In this document: positions 6,772 to 13,410 of the stretch, piece by piece
Layout: each line of letters starts with the position of its first letter
Position numbering within the stretch: the stretch's first letter is position 1
From: JANLIQ01 sp964362925
Lineage (GTDB): Bacteria; Patescibacteriota; UBA1384; 2-12-FULL-50-11
Direction: 5' to 3'
Length of the DNA: 17,961 nucleotides
NCBI GenBank assembly: GCA_964362925.1
Contig: CAYIGA010000014.1
Coordinates: forward strand, 1-17,961
Program-made: the position numbers and the translations under genes
The notes under the pieces: model-generated
The model's input: only the letters and a program-made list of their open reading frames with translations
What the model was told of the DNA's origin: nothing
Databases searched by the model: none

Positions 6772-7320
6772 ATGACGACGGCTGTTGTAAAACAAGAAAT
6801 GGCAAAAGTTTTGCAATTGCTCGAAGACGATTTGCGGACCCTTCGCCCCGGTCGAGCCAGCGGTGAGCTAGTTGGCATTTTGCCAGTTGAAGCTTATGGT
6901 GGGACGATGCCTCTCAATCAACTGGCCTCGATTTCGGCCAACGAACAAGGGCAGATCATTATTGCTCCTTTTGACAAGTCGGTCCTACCTGCTATCGACA
7001 CCGCCGTTAGCCGTAGTCAACTCGGCTACTCCGTTACTAATGAAGGGACGCAGTTGCGCCTTAGTGTCCCGCCTTTATCAGAAGAGCGGAGGGCGGAAAT
7101 GGTTAAATTAGTTGGTCAGAAAGGTGAGGCCGCTCGAATTCAACTCCGACAATTCCGGGGCGAAGCCCATCAAAAAGCGAGCCGAGAAAAATCGGCTGGC
7201 ACCATGCGCGAGGACGAGCTAAATCGCTTTACCAAAGAAATTGATGAAACAATTGGCGAATTCAACAAATCAGTTAAAGAACTGGTCGAGCGAAAAGAAA
7301 AGGAACTGATGACAGTCTAA
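6772..7320 (+). CDS. frr: Ribosome recycling factor
   Basis: RRF splits post-termination ribosomes together with EF-G. The 182-aa length matches the E. coli protein (185 aa). Motifs: LRPGRASGELVGILPVEAYGG (start of domain II), LPAIDTAVSRSQLGYSVTNEGTQLRLSVPPLSEERR, and the C-terminal helix REDELNRFTKEIDETIGEFNKSVKELVERKEKEL. Normally pyrH lies between tsf and frr; here only 56 bp separate them, with a weak hairpin CTGGA-TTATT-TCCAG at 6734-6748. No Shine-Dalgarno site is evident before ATG 6772. Confidence 0.97.
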   Translation: MTTAVVKQEMAKVLQLLEDDLRTLRPGRASGELVGILPVEAYGGTMPLNQLASISANEQGQIIIAPFDKSVLPAIDTAVSRSQLGYSVTNEGTQLRLSVPPLSEERRAEMVKLVGQKGEAARIQLRQFRGEAHQKASREKSAGTMREDELNRFTKEIDETIGEFNKSVKELVERKEKELMTV

Positions 7321-7484
7321 TGCAAATCTCACTCCGACCAAAGGGAGAAGCGAGCGTAGCGACAAAAATCAAATCTGACTGTGAACAAGGTGAAAAGCGA
7401 GCGGAGCGACAAAGTTACAATTTAAAATCGAAAATTTTGAAATTTGAGGTGTCATTTTCCATTTTAAGGTTTGAGATTTGAATT
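7321..7484. repeat. Composite repeat spacer between frr and rseP
   Basis: This 164-bp spacer carries two 19-bp direct repeats differing at one base, AAGCGAGCGTAGCGACAAA (7348-7366) and its G variant (7395-7413). They are enclosed by an inverted repeat, CAAATCTCA (7323-7331) against TGAGATTTG (7472-7480). The inner right part holds AAATTTTGAAATTTG-type words. The architecture resembles a small non-coding insertion element. Confidence 0.75.
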
Positions 7485-8576
7485 ATGCTTATTACTCTAT
7501 TAGTCTTCCTAGCCATTTTGGGCATAATGGTCTTTGTTCACGAACTGGGGCACTTTTTGGTGGCCAAAAAGTCTGGAGTCAAGGTTGAGGAGTTTGCGTT
7601 TGGCTTCAAGCCACGGCTTTGGAGTAAGACCATTGGCGAAACTACCTACGCCATTAATCTTATTTGGCTTGGTGGTTACGTCAAAATGTTCGGTGAGCAG
7701 GACGGCCAAACTGGGCCGAGGTCGTACAAGTCTAAAAAACCGGCCTCCCGCCTGGCAATTCTAGTGGCCGGGTCAGCGATGAATTTGCTGATGGCTTGGC
7801 TGATTCTAACTATTTTGTTTATCACCGGCTTTCAACCGCTTGTCCCTAACGCCACCAAAAACCCCTTTATTGTCGAAAAACCGACCCTTAGCGTCGCCCG
7901 AGTTCTGACTGATAGTCCGGCCGAAAAAAGTGGTTTTCAAGTTAACGACCAAATTCTCGCCGTCAACGGTCAAATGTTGACAGATGGAGCCGGTTTTACC
8001 GAGAAAATCCGCAGCTACAATGGCCAAACTGTCAAGGTGACTGTTAAGCGTGGTAGTGACATTCTTGATTTGACCGTTTCCCCTCGAACAAGCCCGCCAC
8101 CTGGACAAGGGGCGATCGGTGTCGCCGTCGGTTTGTCTGGACAGGTTCGATCGATTTGGTACCAAGCGCCAGCGGCCGCCCTGTACGAAACCGGGCGAGT
8201 CATCAGTATCTCGGCGGTTGGGTTTGTTGGTTTCGTTAAAAATCTTATTGTCAAGCAAGAGGTGTCAGAAGACGTGACCGGTATTGTCGGTATCGGAGCG
8301 CTAACTGGTGTGGCGAGACGGCTGGGCTTTGATTACCTAGCCCAGTTTGTGGCGATAATTTCGATTGGTTTGGCTGTAATTAACTTAATGCCAATTTTGC
8401 CGCTTGATGGCGGTCACATCGCTGTTTTAGGCTACGAAAAAATTACTCGTCGATCTTTCAGCCAGCGACAGTTCTCCATTTTCGCTACTTTTGGCCTGGC
8501 GTTTATTTTGCTGATGTTTCTAGTTGTCACGTACAAAGACGTCTTACGCTTTGATGTGTTCGGGAGGCTATTTTAA
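7485..8576 (+). CDS. rseP: RseP/S2P-type intramembrane zinc metalloprotease (M50)
   Basis: This is a site-2 protease that cuts transmembrane substrates within the bilayer, classically anti-sigma factors after a first cut by a DegS/HtrA-like protease. The zinc motif HELGH is at 19-23 in the first membrane helix. A GGYVKMFGE segment follows at 63-71. One PDZ domain lies at about 135-200. The third zinc ligand is in NLMPILPLDGGH (300-311, Asp308). Helices at about 1-18, 91-115, 283-305 and 330-350 fit the family. At 363 aa it has one PDZ, not the two of E. coli RseP. No Shine-Dalgarno motif precedes ATG 7485. Its TAA overlaps the ATG of a mini-ORF leading to proS. A possible partner, the HtrA protease, is in this window. 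Confidence 0.96.
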   Translation: MLITLLVFLAILGIMVFVHELGHFLVAKKSGVKVEEFAFGFKPRLWSKTIGETTYAINLIWLGGYVKMFGEQDGQTGPRSYKSKKPASRLAILVAGSAMNLLMAWLILTILFITGFQPLVPNATKNPFIVEKPTLSVARVLTDSPAEKSGFQVNDQILAVNGQMLTDGAGFTEKIRSYNGQTVKVTVKRGSDILDLTVSPRTSPPPGQGAIGVAVGLSGQVRSIWYQAPAAALYETGRVISISAVGFVGFVKNLIVKQEVSEDVTGIVGIGALTGVARRLGFDYLAQFVAIISIGLAVINLMPILPLDGGHIAVLGYEKITRRSFSQRQFSIFATFGLAFILLMFLVVTYKDVLRFDVFGRLF

Positions 8577-8617
8577 TGAAAGCGATTACCCATTCGATTT
8601 ATTCCCTGGGGTCATAA
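8576..8617 (+). other. Mini-ORF 1 between rseP and proS (13 codons)
   Basis: The ATG overlaps the rseP stop (TAATG). The peptide would read MKAITHSIYSLGS and ends in TAA, one base before the ATG of a second mini-ORF (TAAAATG). Its 3' end is a copy of the sequence just upstream of proS. Translation is unproven; it contains no proline, so it is not a proline-sensing leader. Confidence 0.4.
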
Positions 8618-8709
8618 AATGTCGCTCGTTGCACTCGCTCGTCTCTCGCTTGAAGCTCGAGATGAGAACGAGTACATTCTCGATTTACTCACCGGGGGCT
8701 CATAAAATG
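8594..8709. repeat. Duplicated translation-start region upstream of proS
   Basis: The 28 bases at 8594-8621 recur with three substitutions and a two-base indel at 8680-8709. Both copies run from TCGATTTA through a G4-G5 tract to TCATAAAATG. The downstream copy supplies the proS start. The segment between them carries GCTCG-type words related to the AGCGAGCG family. Confidence 0.85.
8619..8705 (+). other. Mini-ORF 2 immediately upstream of proS (28 codons)
   Basis: It begins one base after mini-ORF 1 and ends in TAA one base before the proS ATG (TAAAATG at both joints). The peptide is Leu-rich (MSLVALARLSLEAR, then a DLLTGGS end), without proline. A long imperfect stem lies within it: ACTCG (8633-8637) pairs with CGAGT (8669-8673), and 8638-8648 pairs with 8658-8666. 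Terminating ribosomes could restart on proS directly. Coding status is unproven. Confidence 0.4.
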
Positions 8710-9930
8710 AGATTAAGTCAGTTTTACACTAAAACCCGACGATCGGTCGCCAAGCAGGATTCGCTTAATGCTTATCTATTGGAAAAAGCCGGCTTCATCA
8801 ATCAGGTAGCGGCCGGAGTGTACGCTTTCTTGCCGCTGGCGGTTCGTTCAATGGGTAAAATCGAGCAAATAATTCGAGAAGAGATGAATGAGCTTGGCGG
8901 TAGCGAGGTGGTATTTTCGGCCCTACAGCCCAAATCAACGTGGGAGCAATCCGGTCGTTGGGAGGATAAAAATTTTCGCCAAATTGTTTACATGGATTCA
9001 GAAGCGAATATGACTTTCGGCGCGACACACGAGGAGCCGATGACCATCGCCGTTAAACAGGGAGTGCAATCGTATCGTGATCTGCCGGTAATTTTGTACC
9101 AATTCCAAACTAAGTTCCGTAAGGAATTGCGAGCCAAATCTGGTCTTCTACGGGGTCGAGAGTTTCGAATGAAAGACCTGTACAGCTTTCACCCGGATTC
9201 GGCGGCTCATCACCAGTTTTACGAACAATCCGCCGAAGCGTATCTAAAAACCTTTAAACGCTTAGGGTTGGATGCCTATCGAGTCAAGGCCAGTGGAGGA
9301 GTATTTGGAGCAGAACTCTCTGATGAATTTCAGGTTTTGACCGAAACTGGCGAGGATAATGTACTCGTTGATCACAAAACCAAGACCGGTTTCAATATTG
9401 AAATTGAAGATCAGCTGAAAGCCGCGGACGTCAAGAAACTAAAACGAGTTAAAGCCATTGAAATCGGTAACATATTCCATCTTGGCACAAAATACGCTGA
9501 TGCTTTTGACTTGAGGTACTTAGACACTTCAGGAGCTCGCCAGTCGGTTTGGATGGGCTCGTACGGTATTGGCGTCAGCCGATTACTCGGAACACTGGCC
9601 GAGCTAAATAACGATGAAAATGGCTTGAAACTGCCCTGCCAAGTGGCGCCGTTTGCAGTGGTGGTTATCGACCTCACTAATTCTAAAACTGGCGAAAGAG
9701 TTCACGACTCACTCGAAAAAGCCGGTATCGAGGTTCTGCTTGACGATCGTGACGAACCGGTCGGTACCAAACTGGTTGACGCTGACCTAATTGGTTACCC
9801 GATCCGTTTAGTTTACAGCGCCAAAACCGCTCAAGACGGCAAAGTCGAGATCAAAGAACGTTCAAATGGCAAAGTGATGCTGATCAATTTGGAAGACGTG
9901 TCGGCGGGTGTTAAAAAGCTTTTGTCTTGA
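8707..9930 (+). CDS. proS: Prolyl-tRNA synthetase without the INS editing domain
   Basis: This class II synthetase charges tRNA(Pro). Motif 1 lies near GVYAFLPLAVRSMGKIEQII (37-56). THEE is at 107-110. Motif 2 is FRKELRAKSGLLRGREFRMKD (137-157), and motif 3 is GSYGIGVSRLLGTLAE (284-299). The anticodon-binding domain runs from about 314 to 407 (VAPFAVVVIDL, LLDDRDEPVGTKL, DLIGYPIRLVYS). ATG 8707 is chosen because the family sequence MRLSQFYTKT starts there, although the frame is open back into rseP. The protein has 407 aa against about 570 in E. coli. The editing insert between motifs 2 and 3 is absent, as in the short bacterial ProRS type. The stop codon TGA lies within a TTGACA hexamer. Confidence 0.96.
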   Translation: MRLSQFYTKTRRSVAKQDSLNAYLLEKAGFINQVAAGVYAFLPLAVRSMGKIEQIIREEMNELGGSEVVFSALQPKSTWEQSGRWEDKNFRQIVYMDSEANMTFGATHEEPMTIAVKQGVQSYRDLPVILYQFQTKFRKELRAKSGLLRGREFRMKDLYSFHPDSAAHHQFYEQSAEAYLKTFKRLGLDAYRVKASGGVFGAELSDEFQVLTETGEDNVLVDHKTKTGFNIEIEDQLKAADVKKLKRVKAIEIGNIFHLGTKYADAFDLRYLDTSGARQSVWMGSYGIGVSRLLGTLAELNNDENGLKLPCQVAPFAVVVIDLTNSKTGERVHDSLEKAGIEVLLDDRDEPVGTKLVDADLIGYPIRLVYSAKTAQDGKVEIKERSNGKVMLINLEDVSAGVKKLLS

Positions 9931-9961
9931 CAGTCCAGTATCTCCGTTGGTACTCTATAAA
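9927..9961 (+). promoter_or_regulatory. Possible promoter of the small acidic gene
   Basis: A consensus -35, TTGACA (9927-9932), overlaps the proS stop. Candidate -10 hexamers are TACTCT at 18 bp (poor) or TATAAA at 9956-9961 (good, but 23 bp away). The spacing problem makes this tentative. Confidence 0.3.
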
Positions 9962-10004
9962 ATATAAGTGCCCAAACAGGGCGGTAGGTTTTCTGCCTTA
10001 AAAA

Positions 10005-10012
10005 AAGGAGGT
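10005..10012 (+). promoter_or_regulatory. Strong Shine-Dalgarno site of the 58-aa gene
   Basis: AAGGAGGT, fully complementary to the anti-Shine-Dalgarno core, stands four bases before ATG 10017. It is the main evidence that the small ORF is translated. Confidence 0.85.
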
Positions 10013-10016
10013 TCGT

Positions 10017-10193
10017 ATGGATCCAGACAACATGAAGATGCCAGAGTCGGAAGGAGCACCAGCAGTTGAAGGTGCCGAGAAACCAGCAGTAGAAGGAGAA
10101 GGCGACATGACCGAAACGCCAGCCGAAGAGGGCGCGGGAGAAGGTGAGAAGCCAGCCGACGAAGAAGTAAAGCCCGAAGTCCCGGCCCTGTAA
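10017..10193 (+). CDS. 58-aa acidic Pro/Ala/Glu-rich small protein, function unknown
   Basis: I do not recognise this protein. It begins MDPDNMKMPESEG and continues with variants of PAVEG, PAEEG and KPADEE, ending in VKPEVPAL. About 18 of 58 residues are Asp or Glu and only four are Lys, giving a net charge near -14. There is no hydrophobic helix, signal peptide or cysteine, so it should be soluble and disordered. Support for a real gene is strong for its size: a perfect ribosome-binding site, a clean frame, and a 14-bp terminator stem beginning 23 bases after the stop. It therefore looks like a separate transcription unit between proS and tpiA. It could be an abundant cytosolic acidic peptide; the role is unknown. 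Confidence 0.75.
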   Translation: MDPDNMKMPESEGAPAVEGAEKPAVEGEGDMTETPAEEGAGEGEKPADEEVKPEVPAL

Positions 10194-10215
10194 TATTTGC
10201 TTCCAAAGATAAAAT

Positions 10216-10299
10216 AGCCCCGGACTTTGCCTGTTTGTATCGGACAAGATTGGAGGTCAGTTAAGTTCGGTTCAAGTAAACAAAGTCCGGGGCTTTTTT
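10216..10299 (+). terminator. Long-stem rho-independent terminator, possibly a structured RNA
   Basis: AGCCCCGGACTTTG (10216-10229) pairs perfectly with CAAAGTCCGGGGCT (10281-10294), followed by a T-run to 10299. The 51-base loop is unusually long for a terminator and could hold its own fold. It ends the 58-aa gene and separates it from tpiA. Confidence 0.85.
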
Positions 10300-10328
10300 G
10301 TTTCGGTAAAACAATCTAATCTGAAGCT

Positions 10329-10379
10329 ATGCCAGACAAAAAATGTCGAGGTCAGGAGCGAACTTGCGACTATGCCTAG
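10329..10379 (+). other. Possible 16-codon upstream ORF overlapping the tpiA start
   Basis: ATG 10329 opens a frame encoding MPDKKCRGQERTCDYA, whose TAG (10377-10379) lies just inside tpiA. No Shine-Dalgarno motif precedes it. The overlap could couple translation but may be chance. Confidence 0.2.
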
Positions 10380-11154
10380 TAAATTGATCGTTGGTAATTG
10401 GAAGATGTATCCGACGCTGTCGGACTCGCTGGTTTTGGCGGCAACGTTCAAAAAATCACTTGAAGATATCAACGGCGTTGAGATAGTTTTAGCGCCGCCG
10501 ACGGCTTGGCTAGTGCCAATTGTTGAGAGCTGGAAACACAAATTAGCCCATGTCCACTTTGCCGCCCAGAACGTTTGGCCGATTGATCAAGGCGCTTACA
10601 CCGGCGAAGTTTCGGCCTATATGCTCAAAAACATCATTCAATACGCCATTGTCGGACACTCCGAGCGTCGACAGTACGCCGGCGAGGATAATGATTTAGT
10701 TCATCAGAAAATTCAGGCCTGTTTACAGTGGGGAATTCAACCGATTTTCTGCGTCGGCGAGAGTAAAAAAATGATCGACGGTCAAGGTAATTTCGACGCT
10801 TACCAGCTCGGTAAGGTGACTGAACAGCTCTTAGAAGGGATGAATGCGGTCAAAAAAGATAATTTTAATAAAGTCACCGTTGCCTACGAACCAATCTGGG
10901 CGATTGGAACTGGTGAAGCGGCAACGGCGGAGTACACTCTTCAAGTTATTAACAAGTTAAAAGAAAAATTAGCGGAAAAGTTTGGCAACCGGACAGCCGC
11001 CCTAGTTCGTTTTATCTATGGCGGTTCGGTATCGACGACTAATGTGGTCGAGTTTTTACGAATTCCCGAGATATCTGGCGTCTTAGCTGGGGGTATCTCA
11101 GTTAAAGCTGACAATTTTATTAAAATCTGTCAAATCGCCGCCAAGACCCGCTGA
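10372..11154 (+). CDS. tpiA: Triosephosphate isomerase
   Basis: TpiA interconverts dihydroxyacetone phosphate and glyceraldehyde-3-phosphate in glycolysis. All catalytic elements are present in a 260-aa TIM barrel: Asn9 and Lys11 in VGNWKM, the electrophilic His96 in IVGHSERRQ, the base Glu173 in VAYEPIWAIGTGEAAT (flexible loop 6), and the phosphate-binding IYGGSV and LAGGIS motifs near 215-242. The length matches the family (about 250-255 aa). ATG 10372 is preceded by AGGAG at 10354-10358, a rather long 13-base spacing. The gene follows the terminator of the small acidic gene, so it needs its own promoter, which I could not locate clearly. pgk, the other glycolytic gene, lies 2.3 kb downstream. 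Confidence 0.97.
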   Translation: MPSKLIVGNWKMYPTLSDSLVLAATFKKSLEDINGVEIVLAPPTAWLVPIVESWKHKLAHVHFAAQNVWPIDQGAYTGEVSAYMLKNIIQYAIVGHSERRQYAGEDNDLVHQKIQACLQWGIQPIFCVGESKKMIDGQGNFDAYQLGKVTEQLLEGMNAVKKDNFNKVTVAYEPIWAIGTGEAATAEYTLQVINKLKEKLAEKFGNRTAALVRFIYGGSVSTTNVVEFLRIPEISGVLAGGISVKADNFIKICQIAAKTR

Positions 11155-11291
11155 AAGCATGGGAAGTAATTTTCAAAAATCAAATTTGCATTTTTTCAAT
11201 ATGAATTAATTTTCAAACATTAAAACACTGGAAATTTAATGAAGATTATTACTCGTAAATTTAAAATTCCAAATTCCGGAGGAAATTGCTG
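11155..11291. repeat. AT-rich word-repeat spacer before the NDH-like gene
   Basis: The 137-bp spacer is made of TTTTCAAA, CAAATTT and AAATTCC-type words similar to those at 5295-5404 and 7430-7484. No gene or clear hairpin is seen. It ends with the Shine-Dalgarno site GGAGG at 11278-11282. Confidence 0.55.
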
Positions 11292-12281
11292 ATGTCTAGA
11301 AGGATCGTCATTGTTGGCGACTCGCCTTTGTCTGTCTTGGTTGGACGACAACTTGATCGCGACTTAGCCCGTGAGGCTCATATTGAAGTAGCCCATCTGA
11401 CTCGAGATGAATCGTTTATCTACAGCCCTCACATCACCACTTTACTCGGACATCAGAACTTCCTCTTAAAAAATCAGCTCTACCGCAATGTTAGAAGCCA
11501 AAAAACAACGGTCAAGCAGATTAATCTTGTCGATCAAAGAGTTATCACGACGATCGGGGTGATTGATTACGACGCCATCTGCCTGGATTTAACACCGAGT
11601 TATGGTCGCTCGGAAATAAAAAAAATCGGCCAACTAGTGACCCGTTTGATCAATGAAATTCAAGCCAAGTTCAATTCTGGTCGGCTCCTTCGAGCCCGAG
11701 TTACTTTTGCTGGCGAAGACATTATGTCTTGGCAAATGGCGCTGGCCTTGGCGGCTGATACCGTTGCTTATCCCGTTCCCATTCAAAGGGCCCTCCTTAT
11801 TCAAGCTCAATACCCATCAATTACCATTCTGAAGGAATTTCTGGCTGACAATGGAGTTGGTTCACGTAAGTCGGTCGCGCCCCAACCCGGTCTGACGATT
11901 AATCCGCCGTCCTCGCCCCTTAAAAACCGTCTTGTCCGGGGGGCGCTACTTGATGACAAGGACAACTTTGTTCTTCGGGATACTCTCAATCCCGAAGGCC
12001 ATCCTGAATCGATTGTCGTCGACACCAAATGGCGACATCGCCAAAACGTTTTGAAAGTTGATCAAACGTTGGCGGTTCAAATCGCGGCCAATATCGAGCG
12101 TTTTCTAACCGGCGACCGTCAACGACCGATCAAACTCCCTCGCCCATCCGGTATTTTAAAGGGTCAAAAAAATGATTTTGTCTGGATCGGCGATTTAGAA
12201 AGCCGTCGTTTAAAGGCGAAGATTATCGGCCAGCTTGATCAAAGGTTTTACGAAAAATTGTTTCGGCAATTTAATTTTTGA
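11292..12281 (+). CDS. Divergent NADH dehydrogenase (NDH-2)-like protein lacking the FAD-binding glycine motif
   Basis: The 329-aa protein has the outline of a type II NADH dehydrogenase. A beta-alpha-beta start RRIVIVGDSPLSVLVGRQL is followed by SFIYSPHITTLLGH. Then a VKQINLVDQRVIT...IDYDAICLDLTP segment parallels the 'V(D)...V...DYD.LVLATG' of the family. The end DFVWIGDL...IIGQLDQRFYEKLFRQF parallels the C-terminal membrane-binding region. The dinucleotide motif GxGxxG is replaced by G9-D-S11-P-L-S14, and the ATG motif by LTP. FAD binding is therefore doubtful, and the protein may be a pseudoenzyme or a structural relative. The start ATG 11292 is nine bases after GGAGG; a TTG at 11286 is less likely. 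The family assignment is by pattern only. Confidence 0.55.
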   Translation: MSRRIVIVGDSPLSVLVGRQLDRDLAREAHIEVAHLTRDESFIYSPHITTLLGHQNFLLKNQLYRNVRSQKTTVKQINLVDQRVITTIGVIDYDAICLDLTPSYGRSEIKKIGQLVTRLINEIQAKFNSGRLLRARVTFAGEDIMSWQMALALAADTVAYPVPIQRALLIQAQYPSITILKEFLADNGVGSRKSVAPQPGLTINPPSSPLKNRLVRGALLDDKDNFVLRDTLNPEGHPESIVVDTKWRHRQNVLKVDQTLAVQIAANIERFLTGDRQRPIKLPRPSGILKGQKNDFVWIGDLESRRLKAKIIGQLDQRFYEKLFRQFNF

Positions 12282-12361
12282 AATTGACTTGAAAAGGGGA
12301 GAAGGGTTCCAAACAGAAGCAATTCCGGGGGAAATGGCTCATAAGTTGGTAATGATACTTT

Positions 12362-13336
12362 TTATCTCTTTGTGGCCAACTGAATAAATTTGGCTGTTTT
12401 TAGTTTAGTGACAATTCCCAACACCAGGAGAATGCCGCCGGAAACTAAAAATCCGATACTAATGTTGCCCAGTGTCGTTTTCATCACTCCGAGAATTACG
12501 GCCACCAGATCAATAATAACCGGCGCAATCGATTTCGCCCCACCCGTCCCGTCAACAAAATCGCTGGCGGTTTTAGTCAACCAATCCCAACCGACCAGAC
12601 TGAAGACAATCTGCAATATTCCCACCAGCAGGAAGCAAATCGACAAAGAAATTAGCCCTGAAGCTCGCCAGATGAGCCAGTACAAAAGCATCATCAGCAA
12701 AGTTGCTCCCCAAATGGTCTGAACAATCTTGTTTGCTAGCGTCACGTTGGCTCTAATAGTTAGGAGTTGCGAAGGGCTTTGGCTGACAGATAGCGAATCT
12801 GGTATCCCTTCAGTTAGTTTTGTCGCGGCAAGATTAGCCAGATTAGCGACACTTTTAGACTTGAGAGTGCCTTCAGGCAACTGACAAGAGGGTAGCCCCT
12901 GCTCAAAATTCCAATCTCTAAGTTCGGCCGAGCGACAGAGGGGTAAGGAGTTATAGTTCGTCAGTATTTTACTAGCCGCCGAATCAGCCAGCCGCTGTTT
13001 TACACTCCTTAGCTCATAAGAGAATACGACAGATTCAGTTTTGTTGGTCAGCCAAGGTAGGTAAGCGTCGAGAAAAGATTCGGTAAAATCATAAAATTGA
13101 TCGGCTCCGATCGCTGATTTTATTATGTCAGTGACATCAGTGTTGTCCAGGCCAAAGCTTTTGGTTTGGCCTGCCGGTAATAATTGTCCAATGTTGCCGA
13201 CTAATCGTCCATATAAATTAACCGATCGGGCTTGTTCAACGACAAACTTTGAATCTCCAAGCCGATTAACGACATAACCAAGAGTACTAAAAAACAATAA
13301 AATCGATAAAAGTAAAACGCAAAAAGATTTGATCAT
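12362..13336 (-). CDS. Membrane protein with large extracytoplasmic domain, function unknown
   Basis: I do not recognise a named family. The 324-aa protein has an N-terminal helix (4-22), then a soluble domain of about 180 residues (25-203) with two cysteines (C134, C151) that could pair. Three more helices follow at about 204-222, 227-248 and 293-312, plus a shorter hydrophobic stretch at 268-287. The end is basic (KLKTAKFIQLATKR), suggesting a cytoplasmic C-terminus. The soluble part contains YDFTESFLDAYLPWLTNKTESVVF, predicted helical. The gene is divergent from pgk and convergent with the NDH-like gene, so it stands alone. A TGATATGCT element ends six bases before the ATG, predicting a leaderless mRNA. 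Confidence 0.8.
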   Translation of the reverse strand: MIKSFCVLLLSILLFFSTLGYVVNRLGDSKFVVEQARSVNLYGRLVGNIGQLLPAGQTKSFGLDNTDVTDIIKSAIGADQFYDFTESFLDAYLPWLTNKTESVVFSYELRSVKQRLADSAASKILTNYNSLPLCRSAELRDWNFEQGLPSCQLPEGTLKSKSVANLANLAATKLTEGIPDSLSVSQSPSQLLTIRANVTLANKIVQTIWGATLLMMLLYWLIWRASGLISLSICFLLVGILQIVFSLVGWDWLTKTASDFVDGTGGAKSIAPVIIDLVAVILGVMKTTLGNISIGFLVSGGILLVLGIVTKLKTAKFIQLATKR

Positions 13337-13342
13337 TCTAGT

Positions 13343-13351
13343 AGCATATCA
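13343..13351 (-). promoter_or_regulatory. Extended -10 promoter of the membrane-protein gene, leaderless
   Basis: On the minus strand this reads TGATATGCT. The hexamer TATGCT ends six bases before the ATG at 13336, so transcription would start at or beside the initiation codon. No clear -35 is seen. Confidence 0.45.
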
Positions 13352-13375
13352 AATCAAGTCGTGGTCAGTTCTGAC

Positions 13376-13404
13376 TTGGTCGGTAGTAGATCATCAGGTA
13401 TGCT
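13376..13404 (+). promoter_or_regulatory. Promoter of pgk, leaderless
   Basis: TTGGTC (13376-13381), a 17-bp spacer and TATGCT (13399-13404) precede ATG 13411 by six bases. The -10 hexamer and its distance to the ATG are identical to those of the divergent membrane-protein gene. The -35 is weak. Confidence 0.45.
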
Positions 13405-13410
13405 AAATCG

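Noticed and set aside
5022..7413. CRISPR array from the repeated words
   Set aside because: Repeats are too few, unevenly spaced and partly coding; no cas gene is present.
8524..8706. N-terminal extension of ProRS by 61 residues
   Set aside because: The extension overlaps rseP in another frame and has no family similarity; ProRS homology begins exactly at ATG 8707.
4008..9930. Alternative genetic code with UGA as glycine
   Set aside because: UGA stops prfA, proS, tpiA, the NDH-like gene and hicB at the expected protein ends, and no in-frame UGA interrupts a conserved gene.
10217..10294. tRNA-like layout: GCCCCGG/CCGGGGC ends 77 bases apart, with GGTTCAAG near the 3' side
   Set aside because: No five-pair T-stem, D-arm or anticodon stem can be drawn, and the end stem extends to 14 pairs followed by a T-run, as in a terminator.
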